Below are positions 18,235 through 27,697 of a DNA stretch of 63,950 bases, one piece after another. Below the pieces are notes generated by a model that saw only the letters and a list, made by a program, of their open reading frames with translations, was not told the DNA's origin and searched no databases. Origin of the DNA: Oscillospiraceae bacterium. GTDB taxonomy: Bacteria; Bacillota; Clostridia; Oscillospirales; Acutalibacteraceae. Where the stretch lies: positions 1 to 63,950 of the forward strand of contig SVQH01000017.1 of assembly GCA_015065425.1 (NCBI GenBank), in the 5' to 3' direction. Position 1 is the stretch's first letter. Every line of letters begins with the position of its first letter. Position numbers and translations under genes: made by a program.

Positions 18235-18897
18235 TCAGAGAACGGCTCTGAAATCTCTTGCCGCTTCATTCATATTCTTATCCTTCATAAAAAGAGCACT
18301 TGTGCCGAGAACGAAAATGTCTGCTCCCTGACGGCTCAGCTTCATTCCGTTTTCAATACTTATGTTTCCGTCAACCTCAATGGGGATGTGATAATATCTG
18401 AAGCTGTCAAGAAGTATTCTTGTATCTTTTACCTTTCTTTCGGCAAAAGGAACTATTTTCTGACCTGCAAAACCGGGATTTACTGTCATCACGAGTGCCA
18501 TATCAAGAAGTTCCGCTGTATAACGGAAGTTTTCAACAGGCGTGGCGGGATTTATCGCAAGTCCCGCTTTTATTCCCTTGGATTTTATTTTTTCAAGTGT
18601 TCTTGCTATGTGTATTTCTGACTCAGAATGAACGCATACTATATCATTTTCCGAAAGACACATGCTGTCAATAAATTTTGACGGTTCATTCACCATCATG
18701 TGAACATCAAGGGGCATATCGGTTATTTTCTTAATTGAATTTATAAGGTCAAATCCCAATGTGATATTCGGCACAAAAGCCCCATCCATTATATCAATAT
18801 GAAGATAATCTATACCTGCTTTTTCAATTTCTTTTATCGATTCTTCCATATTGAGAAGATCCGCACACATTATTGATGCTGAAAGTTTTTTATCCAT
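18235..18897 (-). CDS. rpe: Ribulose-phosphate 3-epimerase
   Basis: The TIM-barrel epimerase of about 220 residues interconverts ribulose 5-phosphate and xylulose 5-phosphate. It shows LSASIMCADL at the start, HIDIMDGAFVPN, DVHMMVNEP, MTVNPGFAGQK and EVDGNIS metal and phosphate blocks. I prefer the ATG at 18897, with AAGGATGA suitably placed, over that at 18906, where the ribosome site would touch the start codon. Pairing with ribokinase supports pentose use. A related 6-phosphate epimerase (AlsE-like) cannot be excluded. Confidence 0.88.
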   Translation of the reverse strand: MDKKLSASIMCADLLNMEESIKEIEKAGIDYLHIDIMDGAFVPNITLGFDLINSIKKITDMPLDVHMMVNEPSKFIDSMCLSENDIVCVHSESEIHIARTLEKIKSKGIKAGLAINPATPVENFRYTAELLDMALVMTVNPGFAGQKIVPFAERKVKDTRILLDSFRYYHIPIEVDGNISIENGMKLSRQGADIFVLGTSALFMKDKNMNEAARDFRAVL

Positions 18898-18927
18898 ATT
18901 TTTCATCCTTATAAATTTTTAATATAT

Positions 18928-19097
18928 TCACATAATCTGCTCCGGTGATTTATCACCATATACTCTACCCTGTCGCCGTCGGTACGGCATTAGAGAGGAA
19001 CAACCGCTTTGGTATCCATGAGAGTAGGCTGCATCCCGCTGTTTTTAGCCCGGTTCACATCAAAAAGTATCATTTTCAGTGTTTCCGAACATGACAT
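18928..19097 (-). other. Unexplained leader: small ORF pair or structured RNA before rpe
   Basis: On the minus strand a 35-codon frame (19097-18990) ends TAATG, overlapping the start of a 20-codon basic frame (18990-18928). The same stretch contains compact hairpins: GCCGT-ACCG-ACGGC, GGTGAT-AA-ATCACC, and a TACTCT/AGAGTA pairing across about 55 bases. GC is higher than in neighbouring spacers. It could be a leader peptide pair, a cis-regulatory RNA for rpe-rbsK, or a small RNA. I recognise no known riboswitch. Confidence 0.3.
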
Positions 19098-19152
19098 ATC
19101 ATTGCCGCCTTTTTCATTAATTATATGACAGCCTTTATTTTAAGTCAAGAAA

Positions 19153-19356
19153 TTATAGATTTTCGTTGTCTTGCAAAAACTCAACATATTCCCCATAACG
19201 ATGCGGCCTTATGGGGCGGACAAAGGGATGTTTTCTGAAATACAGTAAAAGACATTCACCTATATCTTTATAGTCACTTACAAACTCAAATCCTATAAGT
19301 TCTCCGTTTCTTATTCTTTTTTTAATGGTATTATGATAAGAATACAACACCGACAC
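19153..19356 (-). CDS. Small conserved-looking protein of unknown function
   Basis: The frame gives up to 67 residues with YHNTIKKRI, NGELIGFEFV, GECLLLYF and RPIRPHRY blocks, and the density of charged and aromatic residues looks like a genuine short protein. The annotated first codon falls inside a terminator-like hairpin (19346-19380), so translation may begin at the TTG or GTG a few codons in, or the gene may be an N-terminally damaged remnant. No domain is recognised. Confidence 0.45.
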   Translation of the reverse strand: MSVLYSYHNTIKKRIRNGELIGFEFVSDYKDIGECLLLYFRKHPFVRPIRPHRYGEYVEFLQDNENL

Positions 19357-19380
19357 CCCTTTTTTCGGAGTATCGGTGTT
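19346..19380. terminator. Terminator-like hairpin
   Basis: AACACCGACACCCC pairs with CGGAGTATCGGTGTT (two mismatches) around a T-rich loop. Seven T follow on the plus strand and only a weak T tract on the minus strand. It lies just downstream of the minus-strand gene ending at 19409. Confidence 0.6.
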
Positions 19381-19408
19381 TTTTTGCCGCTTAATCAGAA
19401 ATTATGTT

Positions 19409-20175
19409 TCAATGTTTTCTTTCCTTTATTATATGATGCCATCCGCAATATGAAGATATAAAATTTTCAAAATTACTTATACTGTCAAGATCCATATTTT
19501 CAAAAGACACATAAGCAATTTCCGAAGTATTTCTGTTAATTCCTATGAGATATACACTATGAGGATATGAAGTCGATATGTGTTCGTGCGTTACCATACG
19601 GAAATCGAATCCCTCATAAGTGAAAACAGGTAACATATCACCCTCTATTACAGGTTCATCAACAAAGGTATAATCTTTTTCAATATGTTTCACAGTTTCT
19701 TCAAAGTTTTCCTTGCTGTATTTCGCAATTACGGTGTGTGCTTTGTCTGAGAAAATAGATTGTAAATGATATTTGTAATATGAAATATCCGAAAAATCAC
19801 CGTATTTATCAATTTCTATTATCGGCGAAAAATATAATTCGAGCTCTGTTTTTCCTTCAAGCGACTCATTATATGCTTCTATCTCAGACTCTCCCTCAAA
19901 AGCTCTGAATTCCACAACACCACCCATTCTTAAAAACAGCAAAAAAGCCAATGTAAACAAAAAAAGAACGACAGGAACTGTACATTTAAGAAAAGACGGC
20001 ATTTTTTTAACAAGAACAAAAAACAAGGAAACTGCAAAAGCAACCAACATTATTGCCACAAAATCATATATTACTATGTAGCTGTTGATTTTGTGATATA
20101 TAAAATTATAAATAATCAAAAAAGAGAAGCTAAGGAAAATGTCATTCCGACAGCAAAAACAATTTTATTTTTCAT
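19409..20175 (-). pseudogene. Membrane protein gene with apparent single-base frameshift
   Basis: An ATG at 20175 with an excellent AAAGGAGAAG ribosome site encodes MKNKIVFAVGMTFSLASLF and then hits TGA. The long frame to 19409 starts only from a TTG inside the same T6 run (near 20118-20123). One extra T would join them into a protein of about 255 residues with an N-terminal membrane region of two to three helices and a soluble C-terminal domain. No family is recognised. It may be a real decay or a homopolymer sequencing error. It directly follows the displaced phosphoribosyltransferase fragment. Confidence 0.6.
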
Positions 20176-20218
20176 TCAAATCTTCTCCTTTTTGCTCTTC
20201 GCATTTTTGATGTTTATC

Positions 20219-20340
20219 TCAAAGCTTTGAAAATCCGTGGCTGTTCATGAGTGCATCGAGCTTTATGCCTTCTTTACACATAGGACACTCGTGGGGACGC
20301 CGATGCATTCTTTTCCATTGAGAATATAAAAGAATAACCG
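20219..20340 (-). pseudogene. Displaced 3' fragment of the phosphoribosyltransferase gene
   Basis: Bases 20221-20301 match 26956-27036 at 80 of 81 positions and read in frame as the last codons of the gene at 26954-27598, ending GFSKL-stop (TGA rather than TAA). Upstream, the homology resumes after a 55-base deletion bounded by GCC in both copies (27037-27091 missing here) and fades near 20340. The fragment therefore was once longer. It marks the far edge of the 20.35-26.9 kb gene cluster. Confidence 0.88.
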
Positions 20341-20349
20341 CTTCAGCAC

Positions 20350-21285
20350 TTAATAATTGATTCTTTTTTCTTCCAAAACCAACGGTTTTTCATCTGCATT
20401 TTTTATCAAGAAAATAATATATTCCAATATAAATGACAAAAAAACAAATAACAGTAAAACAAGAAAAATCAAAATTCTTATAATTAAACCGTTTTCTACA
20501 TCAGCAAAACCATCACTTATCATTTTTGGCAACCACAGTAAAAAAAGCTCGACAAACATAAGAATGATACCGGCAAAGCTGCATAAAATGACTCTTCGCG
20601 GTATATTTACGGAATACTGAACAATGCCGCATATCGCAAAATCATAATACTTATTCAGGTTAAATTTTGATTTTCCTTTTTTTCTCATATCCTGAGTAAA
20701 ATAAACAACATCGGTTGAAGATGCATATTCAAGAATAATTCCTCTCAAAAACGGATTTGACGGCTTTATTTTTTTCAGAATTTCAACAAAGCTTTTATCA
20801 AAAAGCTCAAACTCCGTTGCGTGGGGTGTAAGTTTTATCCCGAAAATATGTATCATCAGAAAGTAGAATACAGATCGCAAAAAAAACATAAATCTATTTT
20901 CGCGGCTTTTTTTCTTTACACCAAGAACTACTTGTGCTCCGTTTTCCCATTTTTCAAGAAACTCAGGAATCTTTTCAGGAGGATTCTGCAAATCAGCATG
21001 AAGAATTATTACACAATCGCCTTTTGCCTGCTGCACACAGTAGAAGGTGTTTTTCAGGTAACCGGCATTTTTTGCATAAAACACACCTTTGACATTTTCA
21101 TAATGAGAACAAAGCTTTTCTATATTTTTCCGTGTTCCGTCTGTTGAGCCGTCATCAAAAAAAACAAGCTCATACTCATATTTTTCATTATTCTGAAATA
21201 CCGCATCTACTCTGCTGAATATTTCATCAAGCATTTCTTTTTCATTAAATATCGGAACAACAACGGAAACTGTTTTTTTTATCAT
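20350..21285 (-). CDS. GtrB/ArnC-like polyprenyl-phosphate glycosyltransferase (GT2)
   Basis: The 311-residue membrane glycosyltransferase has VSVVVPIFNEKEM, FFDDGSTDG and HADLQNPPEKI in the GT-A domain and two C-terminal helices (about 230-300). It would load a sugar onto undecaprenyl phosphate. It is last in a same-strand cluster with radical SAM, nucleotidyltransferase and GT39-like genes, and its stop nearly abuts the phosphoribosyltransferase fragment. AGGAAA precedes the ATG. Base composition is visibly more AT-rich than the flanking chromosome, consistent with acquisition. Confidence 0.85.
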   Translation of the reverse strand: MIKKTVSVVVPIFNEKEMLDEIFSRVDAVFQNNEKYEYELVFFDDGSTDGTRKNIEKLCSHYENVKGVFYAKNAGYLKNTFYCVQQAKGDCVIILHADLQNPPEKIPEFLEKWENGAQVVLGVKKKSRENRFMFFLRSVFYFLMIHIFGIKLTPHATEFELFDKSFVEILKKIKPSNPFLRGIILEYASSTDVVYFTQDMRKKGKSKFNLNKYYDFAICGIVQYSVNIPRRVILCSFAGIILMFVELFLLWLPKMISDGFADVENGLIIRILIFLVLLLFVFLSFILEYIIFLIKNADEKPLVLEEKRINY

Positions 21286-21300
21286 TTATTATTTCCTCTG

Positions 21301-22766
21301 TTATTTAAGATTATATTTTTTTATTATTTCAGGATATGCATGTGAATACCAGAAAACATATATAAACTCATACAATGCTGAAAATCCGTTAATAAGAAAA
21401 CTGAGAGGTCCCTTTAATGAAATAGAATGCAGACCACTTAAAATCGTCTGTTTTGCGAATTCAAAGGATTTACCTGTAGAATAAGCTTTCTTGTTTGTAA
21501 AACCTTTCCAATGAAACCAGCTTCTGATCACACGCAAATCCCTGTCAGGAACAGCTGAAAGGTTTTTACCTATATTTTCCGTTGCCACTACTTTTGATAA
21601 AGAATCTAAATCCACAGCAGCCTCATATCTGGATTGTTCAATCATATTATTGTAAAGTTCAGTACCGGGTAAAGGTGTAAAATGATAAATAGGTGTAAGA
21701 TTTGCATTTACGGTATTGATTAGAGCCACAGTTTCCCGCAATTGCTCAACTGTTTCATCCGGAAAACCGATTATAAAAGAACAGATACTTGTAATTCCGA
21801 TCTTTCTTAAAATATCTATAGTAGGTTTTATAGCTTCTTTATCTATGTTTTTATGGATTCTTTTGAGCATTTCATCAGAACCACTCTCAACCCCGAAAAA
21901 TATCCATCTGCAGCCTGCCTCATACATAAGACGATAGTCTTCCTGGTTTAACATACCAATTCTGAGTTGAACACCCCAATGAAAGTCAAGCCGCTTTCTT
22001 GAACTCTATTACAAAAGTCAACCATATCCGTCTTTTTAATACACCAGAGTTCATCCGAAAAGAAAACTCCGTCAAGTCCGAAATTTTCAATGAGATACTT
22101 GATTTCTTCGATAACATATTCATTGGGACGCTTTCTATGCGTACTTTTATGAAAATTAACATTGGAACAAAATGCACATCTGCAAGGACAGCCCTTTGAT
22201 GAATATATGTACATCATCTTATTGCAGCCCAAATAGTTTTGCATATATTTGGGCACATCTAACAACGACCAATCAGAAACCGGCATATCTCTTAAATCAG
22301 AAAACTCTCTGCAAGGATTAATTTTTATTTCTTCACCTTTTTTGTAAGCTATACCTTTTATTTCATTAAAATCCTTATTGTTTTCAAGACAGAATACTAA
22401 TTCTTTCCAGGTTTTCTCTCCCTCCCCAAAAGATACTATGTCAACATAGTCGCTATCAAGGACAAGCTGAGTCTGCATTGATGGCAGTTGCCCACCCCAT
22501 ACAACAAGCTTTCCTTCTTTCTTTATATGCGATGATATTTTGACAGCATCTTTTAATCCCCTTGAGGACATTACAGAAACTCCGACTATCTGAGGATCAA
22601 ATTTTTTCAAGAGGTAATCAATTCGCGTTTTATCAACACATCTGTCATATATTTTTACTTCATGTCCACATTGTTTTAAGTAAGTACCTATAGAAAGCAA
22701 TCCAAGGGGATTGGATAATGCCCTCGTATAATATCCGACTGACGGATTAATCAAAAGAATTCGCAT
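21301..22766 (-). pseudogene. Frameshifted B12-binding radical SAM protein
   Basis: Two overlapping frames make one gene. The N-terminal part (22766-21948) has a cobalamin-type domain (INPSVGYY, VWGGQLPSMQ, FGEGEKTW) and the cluster motif CPCRCAFC. The C-terminal part (21954-21301) continues the barrel (FFGVESGSDEMLKRI, FIIGFPDET, TPLPGTELY). The break is at a C4 run (21974-21977); adding one base or losing two joins TFIG to VQLRIGM. AGGGGTAG precedes the first ATG. Without correction the C-terminal half would need separate initiation, so the gene is either inactivated or misread. The expected product is near 485 residues. Confidence 0.82.
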
Positions 22767-22811
22767 TCTACTACCCCTAAAAGTATAAGTTTTTTCAACC
22801 GAAATAACTTT

Positions 22812-24257
22812 TTATCTTTGCCGAAATATACTTTTCAACAATTTTAATCCATGTTTAATATAATTCAGAAGAATTATCGGATTACAAAGACAACCCATCA
22901 CTTTATTAAAAATATATCGCGGTCTTAAATAAAACTTTAGCAAATATTTGTTTTTTATCTTTATAATTTCTTCTATAGATACGGTTTTTGTACCTATTGT
23001 ATTGGGAGAAAAATAGTCATTTCCCCAAGCTACTGACTTGACAGTATCATATTCTTTACAATTATCATATAATTGAGTTCCAAAATAAGGCATTGCGATA
23101 TGCACTTCCACAAAATCCGGATCGATCAAAAAAATAAATTCTAGTGTTTCTGTTATATCTTGATTGTTTTCCCAAGGGAAACCAATCATAAAGAACCCAA
23201 ACAAAGGTATTTTGTATTCCTTTATCAATTTTGCAGCACGGATATTATCCTCTCTTGTTGTACCTTTTTTTATTTTCATAAGAGTTTGATTGCTTCCGCT
23301 CTCAAAGCCGACTGCTAACATAAAACAACCGGCTTTTTTGAGCTTTTCCAGCAAGTCACATTCAAGAGGTTTCACTCTAGAATTGACCGTAAATTCTATT
23401 TTTCCGTACAAAGGAGAAGTAATTATTCTATCACACAATGCAATAGCCCATTCCGCATCAATGGTAAAAGTATCTGCCTTAAAAAAGAAATTTTTGATAC
23501 CATAAGTATAATAACATTCTTCAATCTCCGCAAAAACATTTTCTATGCTTCTTTTTCTTACGGTTTTTCCTGAAATGATGGGTGTAAGACAGTATGTACA
23601 CTGAGCAGGACAGCCTCTCGAAACCTGAATTGTTGCCATAGGCTCACCTGTATCAGGCCTTACATATAATTCATTTCTCATCAAATCTCTTGCAGGAAAC
23701 GGAATACTGTCAAGGTCGCAAAACCAAGTATCAAATGCTGTTTTTTTGTAGTCAGAATCTGTGTTGTATATAATTCCGGGAATTTCTTCAATTTTTCCGT
23801 TTTGCTTTAATATATAATCCGCCAACTGACCGATTATAGTATCAATTTCACCGCCCACAAGATACTTTACATTTGTTAAATCAAGAGTATCCAGCAGCTC
23901 ATAAGGGATATCAAAAAAGATAGCACCTTTTAATATGAATTCACATCTGTAAAAAGAGCATATCCAATTAACAAATTCAAGATCCGAAAGAACAGTTGCA
24001 TTTGTAATGCTGATAAATATAATATCGGGCAAAAACCGTTTTATATCTTCTTCAACCTCGCGAAGTTGTGCTTTTTCAGTTTGATAATCCCTAAGAAAAA
24101 CTTCATATCCTCTATTTCTAAGAATTGCCGCAGCACAGCCGATATCATTACAGGCATGTGCAGTTGCAACTGCAGATTCTTCAAGATTACACTGTGCCCT
24201 GTCCTCACTTCTCTGATATGCTTTTCCCGGCGGATAGATCAACATAATTCTATGCAT
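22812..24257 (-). CDS. B12-binding-type radical SAM protein
   Basis: The 481-residue protein has an N-terminal alpha/beta domain (about 1-150) resembling a cobalamin-binding fold with a weak ligand region. The radical SAM barrel carries CPAQCTYC near residue 215, then VGFESGSNQTLMKIKKG and FFMIGFPWE. The C-terminal 60 residues are basic and hydrophobic. It overlaps the 3' end of the nucleotidyltransferase gene by 19 bases, indicating coupled translation. Its role is unknown; tailoring of a nucleotide- or lipid-linked sugar is inferred from context. Confidence 0.82.
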   Translation of the reverse strand: MHRIMLIYPPGKAYQRSEDRAQCNLEESAVATAHACNDIGCAAAILRNRGYEVFLRDYQTEKAQLREVEEDIKRFLPDIIFISITNATVLSDLEFVNWICSFYRCEFILKGAIFFDIPYELLDTLDLTNVKYLVGGEIDTIIGQLADYILKQNGKIEEIPGIIYNTDSDYKKTAFDTWFCDLDSIPFPARDLMRNELYVRPDTGEPMATIQVSRGCPAQCTYCLTPIISGKTVRKRSIENVFAEIEECYYTYGIKNFFFKADTFTIDAEWAIALCDRIITSPLYGKIEFTVNSRVKPLECDLLEKLKKAGCFMLAVGFESGSNQTLMKIKKGTTREDNIRAAKLIKEYKIPLFGFFMIGFPWENNQDITETLEFIFLIDPDFVEVHIAMPYFGTQLYDNCKEYDTVKSVAWGNDYFSPNTIGTKTVSIEEIIKIKNKYLLKFYLRPRYIFNKVMGCLCNPIILLNYIKHGLKLLKSIFRQR

Positions 24258-25000
24258 TCTTCTGCCTCCCGGTTTTCTGCAAAATAATTCTCTGCTTCAA
24301 TAAGTTCAGACAAAGTATTGATATTAAATTCTCTTTGAGCAATACATAAGGCTAAGCCCTTCAAGCCTTCTGAAATGAGATGGTTCATGTAATCACAAAG
24401 GTCATAGGGTGTGTTTTTTTCTTCATTATATATTCTTTTGAGAAAATCAAGACAATTGTTATTAAATACACAAAAGCCTGTACCCTTTATATCATTTTTT
24501 ACAACATTTGGCTTCTCGGTACACTTTTTTATTATCATACCGACATCCGTTTCAACCGAAAAATTAGCTTTGATTTTTTCTCTGTTTTTTTCAAATGTAA
24601 TACCGCAGCAAAAATCATACTCTGCATTTTTAAGAACTTCTTTTACGGCTTCGGCATTAAATTCCGTAAAAACCTCATCTGCCAACTGTAAAATGATACC
24701 GTTATATGTTTTTATATGAGTAAGTGCAGCCATAAAAGCATTGATGATGCCTTTTCTTAAAGGCTGCTCAACATAAAATATATTAATTCCTTTATAATTA
24801 TCGGTTACGACTTCTTTTATTAAATCCCCGAATCTGCCGACGACAATAAAGACCTCAGTTACATTCAATTTAACAAGATTATTGAGTGCAAATTCAATCA
24901 GATGAATACTATTTATTTTGCTCAATGCCTTACAACCTTCCTGCCCGGTGCTGTCATTAAAACGAACACCGTCTCCGGCTGCCAATATTATTCCTGTCAT
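24239..25000 (-). CDS. Sugar-phosphate nucleotidyltransferase-like protein
   Basis: The 253-residue NTP-transferase fold protein has the N-terminal signature GIILAAGDGVRF followed by KAL (usually KxL or KPL). FIVVGRFGDLI, QPLRKGIINAFMAAL and ILQLADE match the nucleotide-binding and metal-binding regions. Family members join NTP to a sugar phosphate, phosphocholine or related headgroup; the substrate is not evident. The GGTGAGGATATAATG start is strong, and the gene couples to the radical SAM gene. It probably supplies the activated unit for the cluster. Confidence 0.78.
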   Translation of the reverse strand: MTGIILAAGDGVRFNDSTGQEGCKALSKINSIHLIEFALNNLVKLNVTEVFIVVGRFGDLIKEVVTDNYKGINIFYVEQPLRKGIINAFMAALTHIKTYNGIILQLADEVFTEFNAEAVKEVLKNAEYDFCCGITFEKNREKIKANFSVETDVGMIIKKCTEKPNVVKNDIKGTGFCVFNNNCLDFLKRIYNEEKNTPYDLCDYMNHLISEGLKGLALCIAQREFNINTLSELIEAENYFAENREAEECIELC

Positions 25001-25026
25001 TATATCCTCACCAACAAATAAAGATT

Positions 25027-26892
25027 CTATATAACATCATCTTTTACGGAAAGAAGAACTCCGTTTGACAGTGTTGTTCTTTTACATTCAAACATTTGTC
25101 TTATTGCCGCTTCTTTTATTCTCATTTCTTTATTTTCACTGATATAAATATATTTTGGTTTTTGCTCCGGGTTTACTTCATAATACTGCTTCAGCGCATC
25201 AAACCTTAGAAACTGAAACACTGTCGTATATGTAGCAAAAGGTCTGTCAATATATAAATACATCCAAGGCTTTTCCGAAAGAATAAGCACAGGATCCTCT
25301 TCATCACTCTCGGATTTTATAAAGTCAAGATCCTTCATAGTGTTTACATACGCTTTGTAATCGAGTTCACTTGCATAACAGCCATCCAAAGGTCCGGTTG
25401 ACAAATAAACATTTTCTGAAGACTCTGCCGAATTAAAATTATTAGTTTTTTGATAATATGAATAATAATGAACATAGTTCTGTATTTGTAAATATACAGA
25501 ATTTTGAAAAACAAAACATATACTAAAACACAAACAAATAACAGCAATACCGGATTTATTTAATATTATTTTCTTTTTATCAGTATTTTTATCATATGAA
25601 TAAAATTCTTTCCTTAATTCTTTAACTAAATCATAAATAAAAAATACTCCTGTGAGAGCACACACTAAACATGCCCAGCCAATGGTAGCAAAAACCGTTC
25701 TGGAAGATAAAAACTGAAACAACGCTCCTATTGTACCGGGAAGATACATACAATAAAACATTGGTTTATTTTTATTTTTCAAAAGAATAAAACAAACAAA
25801 AGAAAAGATAGTTAACGGCAACAAAACTGATAACATATTAATATCCTTATCTTTTATTATAAAAATGTGTACTAAAGTACCAATTAAATACATAGTTACA
25901 ACAATAAACAAACAAATCAAATATATAAGTCTGTGCATCAAATCATGGCGTTTTTTATCAAAGATCAAAAATACAAATAATAAAGGTAACAAAAACGACA
26001 AGTTGAAGCTAAGTTGATTGTAAACAGCAAGAAATTCGACAACTTTTGCACCTAAACTTTCAAAATATTCTGTATATTCCAGCATCATTTTAACATTATC
26101 TGAAAAGGAAGAAAGAGTGCCCCCCGTAGCGAAATAATAAATTACGCTGATTGCTGCAATTATGCCGATACCTGAAGAAAACAGTAGAATTGCCTTTGAA
26201 GAAAAAAACATATTATACTTTTCTTGGGAAAAACAATCATTTTGAATTTTATTTGAATATCTTTTGTCTTTTTTTATAAATACATTAAAAACTCGGTCTT
26301 TGACTCCTTTCTTTTTTCTCCAGAATATGCAAAATAACAGATACAGAGGGTATGCAAAAACAAAAAGCGGATTGCAGACACAACAAGAGCCAAAACAAAA
26401 GCCTGAGCAAATTAAATACGTTTTTTTTGGACTGTTATAAATTGCAAATAGCAACATTGACAAAAACAACAGTCCTAAAGCATATACAGAAGTATAACTA
26501 ATTGTTAAAATAGCATATGGCACTTGTGTGTAAAATACGGCAACAGCACAAACAGACGCAAATCCGTATTTTTGAAAAAATTTATAGATACTAAAGGCTG
26601 CAACAGTGTGAATAATAAGATATAATACTCTCAGAAAAACTATTATCCCCTCCGTAGAGCCTTTTATTTTCAACCATAAAAACACGGGAATATACTGAAA
26701 CAAAGAAGAAAACTGTGTTAAATGCCATTCATCCTGTATCAAACTGTCACCGTTAATAAGACGAAGAGGAACAGAAAAATAAAAAGTTTCATCTGGATTC
26801 GGAAAAGAAGAAATACAACTAATATGTAAAAGTAATCCAAAAAGAATAACAGTCAGAAAAAGAATATCATTTTTCTGAATTCTTTTTTTCAT
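25027..26892 (-). CDS. GT39-like polytopic membrane glycosyltransferase
   Basis: The 621-residue integral membrane protein has about twelve hydrophobic helices and a C-terminal soluble portion (about 500-621). The first periplasmic loop contains FPNPDETFYFSVPLRLING, placing an acidic DE pair where PMT/ArnT-type enzymes have catalytic Asp or Glu. Such enzymes move a sugar from polyprenyl phosphate to an acceptor outside the membrane, fitting the GT2 at 20350. It is the first gene of the cluster and is markedly AT-rich. GAGGAAG precedes the ATG. Confidence 0.72.
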   Translation of the reverse strand: MKKRIQKNDILFLTVILFGLLLHISCISSFPNPDETFYFSVPLRLINGDSLIQDEWHLTQFSSLFQYIPVFLWLKIKGSTEGIIVFLRVLYLIIHTVAAFSIYKFFQKYGFASVCAVAVFYTQVPYAILTISYTSVYALGLLFLSMLLFAIYNSPKKTYLICSGFCFGSCCVCNPLFVFAYPLYLLFCIFWRKKKGVKDRVFNVFIKKDKRYSNKIQNDCFSQEKYNMFFSSKAILLFSSGIGIIAAISVIYYFATGGTLSSFSDNVKMMLEYTEYFESLGAKVVEFLAVYNQLSFNLSFLLPLLFVFLIFDKKRHDLMHRLIYLICLFIVVTMYLIGTLVHIFIIKDKDINMLSVLLPLTIFSFVCFILLKNKNKPMFYCMYLPGTIGALFQFLSSRTVFATIGWACLVCALTGVFFIYDLVKELRKEFYSYDKNTDKKKIILNKSGIAVICLCFSICFVFQNSVYLQIQNYVHYYSYYQKTNNFNSAESSENVYLSTGPLDGCYASELDYKAYVNTMKDLDFIKSESDEEDPVLILSEKPWMYLYIDRPFATYTTVFQFLRFDALKQYYEVNPEQKPKYIYISENKEMRIKEAAIRQMFECKRTTLSNGVLLSVKDDVI

Positions 26893-26953
26893 ATCAATCT
26901 TCCTCTCTGCATTTTTTCTTTCTTTACTATTACGATAATTTATAAAATTCTAT

Positions 26954-27598
26954 TTAAAGCTTTGAGAATCCGTGGCTGTTCATGAGTGCATCGAGCTTTA
27001 TGCCTTCTTTACACATAGGACACTCGTGGGGACGCCATACCTGATAGCCTTCAAGGTCATTGGGGTCAAAAATGGAGTGCACGGGGAAGCCGATGCATTC
27101 TTTTTCTGTTGAGAAAATAGAAGAAATACCCGTAACCTTTCCGCCGTAATATCTTATGGCATCAATGGCGGCAAGAACGGTTTTACCTGAGGACACGGAA
27201 ACAGCAAGAATCATAATATTCTTGTCCTTTATCATGGGCACGATATTATCACGGAAAAGTATCTGATTTCCGTTTGTATATTCGGGAGAAACCACATAAA
27301 TTGACTTATGTGCATTCATATTAACGATATTGTCGGATTTTGTAAGAAAATTCGCAAGGCAGGCACCAATTACCTCCATGCCGTCAAGACAGAGAACGGT
27401 ATCCACCTTTGTATCTGCATAATAATATGAAGCCAACTCCTCAGCTACTGCCTTTGCTTCGGAAAGACGGGATTTCTGAGAAACAACATCGATATAGTAA
27501 TTTGTATGGCGGTTGCTCGTTGCAAAATGCCCGGGTGCCACACGAAGAAACAGATTTTTACGCTTTGTTTCAAATTTGACTGTAGGTAAGATTGACAT
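26954..27598 (-). CDS. Orotate-phosphoribosyltransferase-like protein
   Basis: The 214-residue type I phosphoribosyltransferase fold protein has VLCLDGMEVIGACLA, a PRPP-loop-like ILAVSVSSGKTVLAAI (about 129-144) where OPRT would have acidic residues before SG-T, and a C-terminal HECPMCKEGIKLDAL with a CxxC pair that may bind metal. The modified loop suggests a salvage or regulatory relative rather than PyrE. GGGGGAAA precedes the ATG. Its final 81 bases are duplicated at 20221-20301, with the intervening 6.6 kb cluster inserted between the copies. Confidence 0.75.
   Translation of the reverse strand: MSILPTVKFETKRKNLFLRVAPGHFATSNRHTNYYIDVVSQKSRLSEAKAVAEELASYYYADTKVDTVLCLDGMEVIGACLANFLTKSDNIVNMNAHKSIYVVSPEYTNGNQILFRDNIVPMIKDKNIMILAVSVSSGKTVLAAIDAIRYYGGKVTGISSIFSTEKECIGFPVHSIFDPNDLEGYQVWRPHECPMCKEGIKLDALMNSHGFSKL
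26956..27036 (-). repeat. Direct repeat: 3' end of phosphoribosyltransferase gene (intact copy)
   Basis: These 81 bases match 20221-20301 with one difference in the same orientation. Even the spacers beyond the two stop codons share an AAAATGC...GAAGATT block before the next ATG, so the duplication may once have extended into the following gene's leader. Confidence 0.88.
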
Positions 27599-27697
27599 AA
27601 AAATTTCCCCCTTTTACGGATATATTAAATAAATTATACACGAATATATAATGTTGTTCAAGTGGTTTTTTGTGTGTAAAACATACGGGATGTTCAT

